IMG/VR virus record: IMGVR_UViG_3300031746_000166
Location: 1 to 24,407 of that record
DNA length: 24,407 nt
Source: a virus
Direction: 5' to 3' (one strand)
The notes under the pieces were generated by a model, which ran no database searches, was not told the DNA's origin, and worked only from the letters and a program-made list of their open reading frames with translations. Every line of letters begins with the position of its first letter. Position 1 is the stretch's first letter. This document shows positions 7,900 through 14,967 of the stretch, one piece after another. The position numbers and the translations under genes were made by a program.

Positions 7900-9678
7900 G
7901 TGCCAAAGCTACGAAACATGCAGAGTGAAACGCAAGGGGGCCTCGCACAGCTGTTGAGCCAGCAAGGGGGCAACCAAGAAGTTATCGACGCTGCGAAGCA
8001 GATCGAGTCGATGCCTGGCGGTCCTCAACTGCTCTACACCCAAGCAGCACAAAAAATGCTGACCCGACAGGGCGTGCCAAAGGCTAAAGCTAAACAGCTG
8101 CGTTTGTACTCGGCTCCTGATACGGGAATCACCCCTGCAATGGCTCATGGGGGGTCAACTCGACGCGCAGCTGAGACGGCTCGACGCGCGGGTCGTGGTG
8201 ACGATTCGATGATGTTGCATCTCGCACCCGATGAGTACGACGCGATCACTGCCATGTGGGGCAAGCCGACGATCAACCCCAAGACCGGCATTGGTGAGTA
8301 CGGCTTCTTGAGCAGTGCGTGGAAGAAGATCAAACACGCCGTGAAAAAGGTGGTGGGTTCTCCTATCTTTCAGACCGTGGCACCGATCGCGCTGGCTGTT
8401 TTTGCTCCTTGGGCAGCACCTGCCATTGGGGCGTTCATGGGTGCATCGGGCACTGCAGCTACGATCGCTGGCAATGCAGTCATTCAGGGAGGCCTCGGTG
8501 CTGTTGCCGGTGGCAAAGAAGGGGCCATACGGGGGGCAGTCAGCGGTGCCATTTCTGGGGGCTTGGGTGAAGCTGCAGGTAAAGCGGTAGGGCTGTCGGG
8601 AAAGACTGCTGACATCGCAGGTAGCGCGACGCTTCAAGGCCTTGGGTCAAAAGCGAGCGGAGGAGATTTTGGGGAGGGCGCAGTGCAGGGGGGGCTGAAT
8701 GCGGCAGTAACACGCCCCATGGTGAACAAGTTTGTCGCGGGTGCTCAGGATTACTTCGGCACCACGCCGACGACTCCGGAGATCAACATGGATCCCGGTT
8801 CTGCAGATCCCATGAATGACTCACCGGTAGTGAAGGATGGGGCCATCTCTGGAGGCATCTACGGTGACGCTACAGCGCCGGGTTCTGCGGTAGCCTCTGC
8901 TGGTACCCCTGGGGGCGCTGCGCAAGCCGCAGGCGCAGCCCAAATGGGCAAAGGAACCAGTATAGAAGACTACGCCCTGCCTGCGATTCTTGGGCTCGGT
9001 GCCTTGGGAGGTTCGTCGCAAGGGGGCTATGGCAACCCCAAACCGCCACTGTATCCGGAAGACTTCAATGAACCGTTACCGCAGTACTCACTGAAGCGCT
9101 CCATTCGGCCGATGGACCCCAACTCGTATTACACGTACGGACGCCCCGGCGCTCCTATGTCGGGGCAACACCTGTTCCTGGGGCCTGAGTCATACGAGAA
9201 GCAGGGGGGGCTTGCTGCTGCGTCAGCCCCATCGTTGGCGACCCCTCCAGGTCAGGGTTCGATCATACTGCCCCCAGGTAATGTCGGTGCGTCGCAACGG
9301 CAGGCTCTGGAGCAGCAGGGCTGGACCTTCAACGGGACCACGAATGAGATGATTCCCCCGCAAGCACAGCCTCAGACAGCGGCGCAGGGTCGTTACGTGC
9401 GGGGACCCGGTACCGGACGCTCCGATGACATTGAGGCGAGGCTCAGTGACGGTGAATACGTCGTCGATGCTGAGACCGTGTCATTGCTGGGGGATGGTTC
9501 GGGTGATGCTGGTGCGCGGCGTCTTGATGAAATGCGACGTAATTTACGCCAGCACAAGGCGACGAATCTGAAGAAGGGGGAGTTCACGCACAAGGCGAAG
9601 CCCCCTGCAAAATACATGTCGATGGGTGGCGGAATGAAGGCACTGCGACGGGCACAAATCGCTGCGGGGAGGAATTAG
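7900..9678 (+). CDS. Internal virion (ejection) protein candidate with GG motifs
   Basis: This 592-residue protein starts at GTG with a strong upstream site. Residues 1-100 are Gln-rich helices with QGGL and HGGS motifs. Residues about 138-215 carry a basic patch (SAWKKIKHAVKKVV), then a long Gly/Ala hydrophobic stretch (PIALAVFAPWAAPAIGAF...), typical of phage proteins that enter or line a membrane during DNA ejection. The middle is Pro/Gly-rich and probably disordered. Residues about 500-560 contain a block seen in many phage structural proteins: GPGTGRSDDIEARLSDGEYV, then LLGDGS..AGARRLDEMR. The C-terminus is basic. It stops immediately before the ATG of the next gene. Ejection role is inferred from the hydrophobic region and from the operon position. 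Confidence 0.65.
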   Translation: MPKLRNMQSETQGGLAQLLSQQGGNQEVIDAAKQIESMPGGPQLLYTQAAQKMLTRQGVPKAKAKQLRLYSAPDTGITPAMAHGGSTRRAAETARRAGRGDDSMMLHLAPDEYDAITAMWGKPTINPKTGIGEYGFLSSAWKKIKHAVKKVVGSPIFQTVAPIALAVFAPWAAPAIGAFMGASGTAATIAGNAVIQGGLGAVAGGKEGAIRGAVSGAISGGLGEAAGKAVGLSGKTADIAGSATLQGLGSKASGGDFGEGAVQGGLNAAVTRPMVNKFVAGAQDYFGTTPTTPEINMDPGSADPMNDSPVVKDGAISGGIYGDATAPGSAVASAGTPGGAAQAAGAAQMGKGTSIEDYALPAILGLGALGGSSQGGYGNPKPPLYPEDFNEPLPQYSLKRSIRPMDPNSYYTYGRPGAPMSGQHLFLGPESYEKQGGLAAASAPSLATPPGQGSIILPPGNVGASQRQALEQQGWTFNGTTNEMIPPQAQPQTAAQGRYVRGPGTGRSDDIEARLSDGEYVVDAETVSLLGDGSGDAGARRLDEMRRNLRQHKATNLKKGEFTHKAKPPAKYMSMGGGMKALRRAQIAAGRN

Positions 9679-10926
9679 ATGTCAAGCATTACTGACTTTT
9701 TATTCGAGGGGAAACCTCCGAAGTCAGTCACTACTTACGGACAGACTGTTGAGAATGTCCCGAAGTGGATGTCGGACTACACGCAGGGCTTGATCGCTCG
9801 TGCGAACGCTGCCGCAGCTGAACCGTACATTCCGTACGAAGGTCCCCGCATCGCAGGCTTTACCCCTGAGCAGGAGGGGGCTTTTGGGCTTGCGCAAGAG
9901 AACATCGGCGCGTATCAGCCGTACCTCGAATCAGGTGCAGAGGCAACGCAGGGGGGGCTTCAGCAAGCTTCACGCGCAGGGAACACTGATGTGCGCGGAG
10001 CGGCACAACCTTACATAGATCAGGCTGGGGGTAACTTCAACGATCCGGGCAATGTTGAAGCGTACATGAACCCCTATGTACAGAATGTGCTAAATCGACA
10101 GGAAGGCCTTGCCACGCGCACGCTGGAGGAGAACTTCTTGCCGAAGCTCCAACGGACTTTCGCAGGGGCGGGTCAGTACGGATCACGTGGTGGCTTCGGC
10201 TCCATGGAAGATATCGGTGTCAAAGGGGTTCGGGACATCCAAGAGAACCTGGAGCAGCAACGTCTGAGTACGTTGGGTACTGCGTACGGACAGGCGGCTG
10301 ATATCTATGGATCTGATCGAAGTCGTGCGGGTGAGCTTGCTAAGACCGCAGGTGGTCTCGAAGAAGCCACGGGACGACTTGGGGTGCAGGGTGCATTGGC
10401 TCAGTTCCAGGGCGCAAATCAGCTGGGACAGATGGGCGAGGCATCTTCCAAGCTGGGTTCGTTGGATTCGGCAGCACTTGAAAATATTGGCAAGACTCGG
10501 CAAGGGCAAACGCAGGCGGGGTTGGATCTTGCGTACAAAGATTTCCTGGAACAACGCGATCTGCCGATGCAGCGTGCAGCGTATATGTCGGACATCATTC
10601 GAGGGATTCCCGCATCAGCTGTCGGTCGCACCGTCAACAGGCAAGAGACTGGCCCCGCAGATATTTACCAACCGTCCGGTCTTGCACAGATTGCAGGTGC
10701 GTACGGCACGTACAAGGGATTGACCTCTGCACGTGGTGGCCCAGTTCACGCAGCTGAAGGCGGATACATCGACAATCTGACCGGAGAGTACATCGAAGAT
10801 CACACAGCACCTCGTGTGGATTATAGCGGGCATTTTGCAGGTCCCAATGACTATCGTCACGGAGGGTTGGCGCACTATGCCACCGGGGGAAAGTTGGTGC
10901 GTATGAAGCGCAGGGCTATGGGCTAG
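9679..10926 (+). CDS. Virion-associated protein, zero-frame product
   Basis: This 415-residue protein starts at ATG directly after the previous stop, with GGGGAGGA at 9666-9673. Residues 45-70 contain PYIPYEGPRIAGFTPEQE, a word seen in many phage structural proteins; residues 85-325 are Gln/Ala/Gly-rich helices with likely coiled-coil character (QENLEQQRLSTLGTAYGQAADIYG). The C-terminal 65 residues hold Gly-Gly words: ARGGPVHAAEGGYI, HGGLAHYATGGKLV. The zero frame stops at TAG 10924-10926. A GGGAAAG heptamer sits in the correct phase at 10887-10893, and the -1 frame is open to 11099, so part of the product is probably a 474-residue form. Likely an internal virion or tail component; the exact role is not recognised. 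Confidence 0.7.
   Translation: MSSITDFLFEGKPPKSVTTYGQTVENVPKWMSDYTQGLIARANAAAAEPYIPYEGPRIAGFTPEQEGAFGLAQENIGAYQPYLESGAEATQGGLQQASRAGNTDVRGAAQPYIDQAGGNFNDPGNVEAYMNPYVQNVLNRQEGLATRTLEENFLPKLQRTFAGAGQYGSRGGFGSMEDIGVKGVRDIQENLEQQRLSTLGTAYGQAADIYGSDRSRAGELAKTAGGLEEATGRLGVQGALAQFQGANQLGQMGEASSKLGSLDSAALENIGKTRQGQTQAGLDLAYKDFLEQRDLPMQRAAYMSDIIRGIPASAVGRTVNRQETGPADIYQPSGLAQIAGAYGTYKGLTSARGGPVHAAEGGYIDNLTGEYIEDHTAPRVDYSGHFAGPNDYRHGGLAHYATGGKLVRMKRRAMG
10887..10893 (+). promoter_or_regulatory. Candidate -1 frameshift slippery site GGGAAAG
   Basis: The heptamer reads G-GGA-AAG in the phase of the zero-frame gene (codons GGA at 10888 and AAG at 10891), so it fits X-XXY-YYZ exactly. The same heptamer is used for the G/GT frameshift of phage lambda (established knowledge). 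A -1 slip would let both tRNAs re-pair with GGG and AAA. No function has been demonstrated here. Confidence 0.6.
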
Positions 10927-11102
10927 GGGGCCTTGCGCAAGCTGTTCGTGGTTTCTTCAGTCGAGGCGCAAACTGGGTGCGGTCTTTGACTGGTCGTTCA
11001 CGACAGCAGCCAGAACTGCAAGCGGTGGCAGGTAAGATTTACCCCCACTGTGACTTGACGACACGTTCGCAAGGTGCGGTGAAAATAGAGGATCAAGACT
11101 GA
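10893..11102 (+). CDS. -1 frame C-terminal extension of the 9679 gene
   Basis: After a -1 slip at 10893 the frame is open for 69 codons and ends at TGA 11100-11102. That stop overlaps the ATG of the next gene as TGATG, the same junction used at 4251-4255 and 12497-12501. The product starts VGAYEAQGYGLGGLAQAVRG, which carries the GGLA-AV word of neighbouring proteins, then a basic section (FFSRGANWVRSLTGRSRQ) and an acidic end (KIEDQD). The frame is open back to 10851 but has no ATG. A separate short gene from GTG 10977 (41 residues, GAGG at 10963-10966) is the alternative; a fusion made by a sequencing or natural indel is a third. Confidence 0.6.
   Translation, partial: VGAYEAQGYGLGGLAQAVRGFFSRGANWVRSLTGRSRQQPELQAVAGKIYPHCDLTTRSQGAVKIEDQD
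10908..10938 (+). other. Stem-loop downstream of slippery site
   Basis: Bases 10908-10917 can pair with 10929-10938 in ten contiguous base pairs, two of them G-U, leaving an 11-base loop that contains the zero-frame TAG. It begins 14 bases after the slippery heptamer, somewhat more than the usual 5-9 bases. It could stimulate frameshifting; pairing was worked out by hand, with no energy calculation. Confidence 0.45.
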
Positions 11103-12499
11103 TGAAAAAGCGTTACCAAAGTGGTGGCCTTGCCGAAGCAGTTGGTGTTGACGACGAAGATTCCTATGGAGATGCAAACTCTGACGGCACTGTGGGGGGG
11201 TCAGGCGCGCTAGATGCTGCTGCATCACAGAGGACCGTTGGCGATGCACTGCCTGACTCGTTGCAAGCTTCCGTCCAGGCAGCACGCAAGGTCAACCAGT
11301 CAGCGTACGAGAGAGCCATCGCACGATTGAGATCCGGACAGGAAGCGTTGCTGGCAATGAAGCCTGAAGACAAGTCCACGCGATGGCTAGCCCTGGCCCA
11401 GGGCATGTTGGCACCGACGAAGACTGGTGGCTTCGGTGAATCCGTAAGTAACTCGGCGGGGTTGGTCCGTCAGCAACAAGAGCTGACTAACAAAGAAGCG
11501 TTAGAGCGTCAGCTTGCGCTGCAGAGAATTAACGAACAAGAGGCTGGTGCTGAGAACGAGTACGCGAAGAACGAGATCGACATTCTCGGAAAAGAAGCGG
11601 GGTACCAAGTTGGGCAGGCCCGCGCACGTGTCCTTGGCTCGTATAACGCGATCGTTAAGGCGGGCATAGAAGCAGCGAATCTGGGGTTGGATCCCAGTAC
11701 GGATCATGTTGTGCGATACAGTGAAGTATTGATGCCGGGTGGTGAAACCGTTCGGCACCTCAGCGAGGCTGACGGTAAACCGATTGAGGTTGCTGCAACA
11801 GTGAACCCGCTGACTGTTACTTCGACAACAACGGCACGAGAGGAAGCTGAAGGAGCTTCCACTGATTACACGAAGCACATCAATGCAGCGACGGGTGCGA
11901 TGGTGGTACAGCCGAAAATCAAAGAGGCGTATCGCATCCTCGCGAAGGTCAAAGCAGGTGGCGGTACAACGAGTGGCTTGAAGGCCGATATGCTCAGGCT
12001 GACGGAGTACCTCGGTATCACGGAAGCGATCCCGGAAGGAACTCAACTGCTGGCTCTACAAAGCAAGGTGGGAGGCGCATTGATGGACCAGCTGTTGCAA
12101 CTCACGGGTAGCAAAACTGATTTCGAATACCGGAAGATCGAACAGCAACACGCTCGTCTGACGCAGAACGTCGATACGAACATGAGGGTCCTCGACGACA
12201 TGCTGCAGACCTATGACGATACGATCGATCGTGGCTATACCGCAGCAGGGCAGATCAAGAACAAAGGTTACCGTGAGTATATACGCGGCCAGATTGATGC
12301 GTACCGGAAGAAGCAGGGAGATACACCTGCTGAAGTGAATCGTAAGCCTTCCACGGCATCTCTTGAAAGATTCCTGCAGCGGATGCGCGATGCAAAGGCA
12401 CCTGACCAGCAGAAGAAAGAGATCGAGATGTTCCAAAAACGCTTCGACATGAGCGATGACATCGTAGTCGAGTTGCGTAAATTGGGAGTTGCAATCTGA
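11102..12499 (+). CDS. Helical internal virion protein candidate
   Basis: This 465-residue protein starts at ATG in a TGATG overlap with the -1 frame extension above; GAGG at 11088-11091 is a possible binding site. The N-terminus carries YQSGGLAEAVG, the Gly-Gly word shared with neighbours, then an acidic linker. Residues about 60-210 are Gln/Ala/Glu-rich and look like long helices (ERAIARLRSGQEALLAMKPE, RQQQELTNKEALERQLALQ). The C-terminal third is charged and helical. There is no signal peptide and no membrane segment. It is followed by a TGATG overlap with the next gene. Position and composition fit an ejected internal protein, comparable in role, not in sequence, to T7 gp15. No catalytic motif is visible. 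Confidence 0.6.
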   Translation: MKKRYQSGGLAEAVGVDDEDSYGDANSDGTVGGSGALDAAASQRTVGDALPDSLQASVQAARKVNQSAYERAIARLRSGQEALLAMKPEDKSTRWLALAQGMLAPTKTGGFGESVSNSAGLVRQQQELTNKEALERQLALQRINEQEAGAENEYAKNEIDILGKEAGYQVGQARARVLGSYNAIVKAGIEAANLGLDPSTDHVVRYSEVLMPGGETVRHLSEADGKPIEVAATVNPLTVTSTTTAREEAEGASTDYTKHINAATGAMVVQPKIKEAYRILAKVKAGGGTTSGLKADMLRLTEYLGITEAIPEGTQLLALQSKVGGALMDQLLQLTGSKTDFEYRKIEQQHARLTQNVDTNMRVLDDMLQTYDDTIDRGYTAAGQIKNKGYREYIRGQIDAYRKKQGDTPAEVNRKPSTASLERFLQRMRDAKAPDQQKKEIEMFQKRFDMSDDIVVELRKLGVAI

Positions 12500-14403
12500 T
12501 GGCTGAAGCAACTGATTACGATCCGTACGCTGAAGACGATCCGAACTTCGATCCGTACGCCGAGACCGAAATGGCTGCTACGGAGGATATGGAAAAGACT
12601 CCGTTCCCCGAGAAGAAAGGAACATCACGCGCATCTCTTCAGTTACCTGAACTTGCGCAGACAGGTACTCGCCCGTTCTTACCGCCAGAAGAAACACGGA
12701 AAGACGTAGCGAAGAACTTCGGCGTGACCGCTGCTATGTTGACAGCGTCTGATCCGGCAGAGATTGCGAAGATGCTGACTGCGCAGAATCCGGACGTGGG
12801 TATCACGTATGCGCCGGACGGTACTCTCATTGCGACTAACAATTCTAATGGGGCGCAGGCAGTCATCAATCGTCCTGGTGTCAGCTACATGGACATCCTG
12901 CAGCTGCTGGGCCTTGCCTCTGCATTCACACCGTCAGGTCGCTTGGCAGCTGGAGCTACCCAGATACCGTTGGTAGCAGCACGTACCGCGATCACGAACA
13001 CTGCGAAGAAGAAAGCGTTGGCGGAAGCTACTTCAGCTGCAGTAGGAGTGATGGGTGTGGGGGCAGGCGTCACTGAAGGCGCAATGCAAGCAGGCCAGTC
13101 ACTGGCTGGGGGTGAGTTCAACAAAGGGGACATTGCGCTCAGTGCTGCTGCTGGAGCTATACCTGAGTACATCGCGAAACCCGCTATCAGTGCTGGGACG
13201 AAGTTGATACCAGGCACGCTGCAGGAAGCAAAGCAGGCACTACCAACTTTTCTGGGGGGCACAAGTACCCAGGATATTGCCAAGAACGTTGCTCCTAAGA
13301 CCATCTCGCAAGCGCTGCAGTACGCGGAAGATACAGGTAAGAAGATCGGAACGTCAGACGCACTGTTCGAAAAGCTATCACCCCCATTGAAGATCTTCTT
13401 CAAGATGGCTGAGCGAATTCCACTTACCGGCTTGGGTTCAGTACGTGTGAAGCAGCAGGCGCAACGTGCGGACACGCTGACCGAGTTGGCCCACGAGTAC
13501 AACATCGATGTTGACTCTTCACTGGGTAAGGAGATCGCGCAATCGTTTGTCGATCGCATGGTCAGGGCGAGGTTCTGGGGGAAGAATAAAAACCCAACAC
13601 AGGACGCGATAGGCCGCGCCTGGGTACGTGAAAGCAACAGCGTTACAGACAAGGTTTTGCGGAAGCACCTGGCTATAGGTGACCTCAACGGTGATGTCGT
13701 GGACAAACTGATGGACGCAGACAAACCGGTCTTGATGCAGGAGCTATTCGACAGGCTCACGAAGGAGGGCCAGAGGGCTGTAGGGCAACGCTTCATGACG
13801 AAAGCGCTGACGGCTGGGAAGTGGCGACCGGATGCAGCACCGCAGTCGGTGGACCCTGCTAAGTTTGCTGCGTACCTCGACACCCCCCAATCACGTCGAA
13901 CTATGCGCATCATATTCAAGGCGGGCGACCAGGAATTGCTGACAGGCGCGCGTGAGTATCTGAAGATCACCAACAAAGCGCAGTCATCGGGTAAGGGTCT
14001 TGGGATGGCTGCATCTGCTGCTGCAGCAGGTGGTGCTCTTCTGACGGAGATGCTGGGTGCCCTCGTTGGGGCTGCTGCAGTTACCAGCGTTGTTGCACAC
14101 ACTGCAGAAAGTCAGTACGTGCGCAACCAAATGATCCGACTTGCACATGCCAAAGGTAATCCAAAAGCTACCGAAGCCATCATGAACCAGATGCGCCCTG
14201 TGATGGTCGCGTTGGATAATCAGTGGCGGCAGCAGCGTCTCGATTTGCCTGAGGTCGACTTCTCCGAGATCACGCCCGAGATGCTGAAGACAGAAAGTCA
14301 GAAACAGGTTTCTTCGTTGAAGGCTAAGGCGAAGGAAAGCACCGCTGGCCTCGCCGATCTGCCGAAGAGAGCCCTAGAGATGTTTCAAGGAGTAGCGCCG
14401 TAA
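12499..14403 (+). CDS. Large virion protein with hydrophobic segments
   Basis: This 634-residue protein starts in a TGATG overlap. The N-terminus has two DPYAE words in an acidic, probably disordered leader (residues 1-25). Residues about 170-230 are Ala/Gly-rich and hydrophobic (AVGVMGVGAGVTEGAMQAG), and residues about 515-545 form a second one (MAASAAAAGGALLTEMLGA, LVGAAAVTSVVA) that could span a membrane. Between them are charged helices (DTLTELAHEYNIDVDSS, VDRMVRARFWGKNKN). The C-terminus is basic and helical. No enzyme motif, in particular no transglycosylase signature, is evident. Membrane-active segments plus neighbours suggest an ejection protein that forms part of the channel across the host envelope; this is inference. 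Confidence 0.6.
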   Translation: MAEATDYDPYAEDDPNFDPYAETEMAATEDMEKTPFPEKKGTSRASLQLPELAQTGTRPFLPPEETRKDVAKNFGVTAAMLTASDPAEIAKMLTAQNPDVGITYAPDGTLIATNNSNGAQAVINRPGVSYMDILQLLGLASAFTPSGRLAAGATQIPLVAARTAITNTAKKKALAEATSAAVGVMGVGAGVTEGAMQAGQSLAGGEFNKGDIALSAAAGAIPEYIAKPAISAGTKLIPGTLQEAKQALPTFLGGTSTQDIAKNVAPKTISQALQYAEDTGKKIGTSDALFEKLSPPLKIFFKMAERIPLTGLGSVRVKQQAQRADTLTELAHEYNIDVDSSLGKEIAQSFVDRMVRARFWGKNKNPTQDAIGRAWVRESNSVTDKVLRKHLAIGDLNGDVVDKLMDADKPVLMQELFDRLTKEGQRAVGQRFMTKALTAGKWRPDAAPQSVDPAKFAAYLDTPQSRRTMRIIFKAGDQELLTGAREYLKITNKAQSSGKGLGMAASAAAAGGALLTEMLGALVGAAAVTSVVAHTAESQYVRNQMIRLAHAKGNPKATEAIMNQMRPVMVALDNQWRQQRLDLPEVDFSEITPEMLKTESQKQVSSLKAKAKESTAGLADLPKRALEMFQGVAP

Positions 14404-14967
14404 ATGCCAGCAGTACGGAAACGTTTGGTCAGGAATCGCGTAGGCCATTTATTGGCTGAAAATAAGCGCCTCTTCTTACCTAACCATCTGGATCAGGTGC
14501 GCGCAATTGCCATGCGAGGCGTCACTGAAGAGCAGATGTCCGAACTGCTCGACATTTCGGAGACGCAAATAGGGCGATGGAAGAAGGAATACCCTGCATT
14601 CCAGAAAGCTCTTGAGAATGGGTACACTGATGCTGACGTAGCTGTGTTTGGATCGCTGTACCAAACTGCTGTGGGCTACAGCCACGATGAAGAAAAGATA
14701 TTCCAGTGGGACGGCGAGATCATCCGTGCCCAAACGATCAAGCATCACAAGCCGGATGTCGCGGCAATCAAACTGTGGATCACCAATCGCCAGCGTGAGC
14801 ACTGGAAAGATCGGCAGCAAGTGGGTGTTCATGGTGGGGCCGACGATAATTCACCCTTGGGCTTGCGTGATGAGACGAAACTTGAAGTCATGGCAAGCAT
14901 CCTGGCTCTGATCCAACCGAAACCTGATGTTGCGATCATTGATGGTCGCACGGGACGAGTGGATTAA
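14404..14967 (+). CDS. Terminase small subunit (TerS)-like DNA-binding protein
   Basis: This 187-residue protein starts at ATG directly after the previous TAA. Residues about 38-65 form a helix-turn-helix (GVTEEQMSELLDISETQIGRW) followed by KKEYPAFQKALENGY and A..AVFGSLYQTAVGYSHDEEK. The KPDVAAIKLWITNRQREHWKDR word at about 118-139 is typical of phage small terminases, where the HTH recognises the packaging site and the rest oligomerises. The C-terminal 45 residues are acidic and less ordered. No large terminase is seen in the window, so the two subunits are well separated. A generic HTH protein is the alternative, but the KLWITNRQ..HWKDR region favours TerS. Confidence 0.75.
   Translation: MPAVRKRLVRNRVGHLLAENKRLFLPNHLDQVRAIAMRGVTEEQMSELLDISETQIGRWKKEYPAFQKALENGYTDADVAVFGSLYQTAVGYSHDEEKIFQWDGEIIRAQTIKHHKPDVAAIKLWITNRQREHWKDRQQVGVHGGADDNSPLGLRDETKLEVMASILALIQPKPDVAIIDGRTGRVD

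Noticed and set aside
7863-7928. A 21-codon ATG frame before the 592-residue gene
   Set aside because: Very short, no binding site and overlaps the better supported GTG start at 7900.
12885-14102. A 405-codon open frame on the minus strand opposite the large virion gene
   Set aside because: It is antisense to a well-formed gene with good overlap junctions, is Ser/Ala/Pro-rich like a mirrored frame, and has no recognisable domain or binding site.
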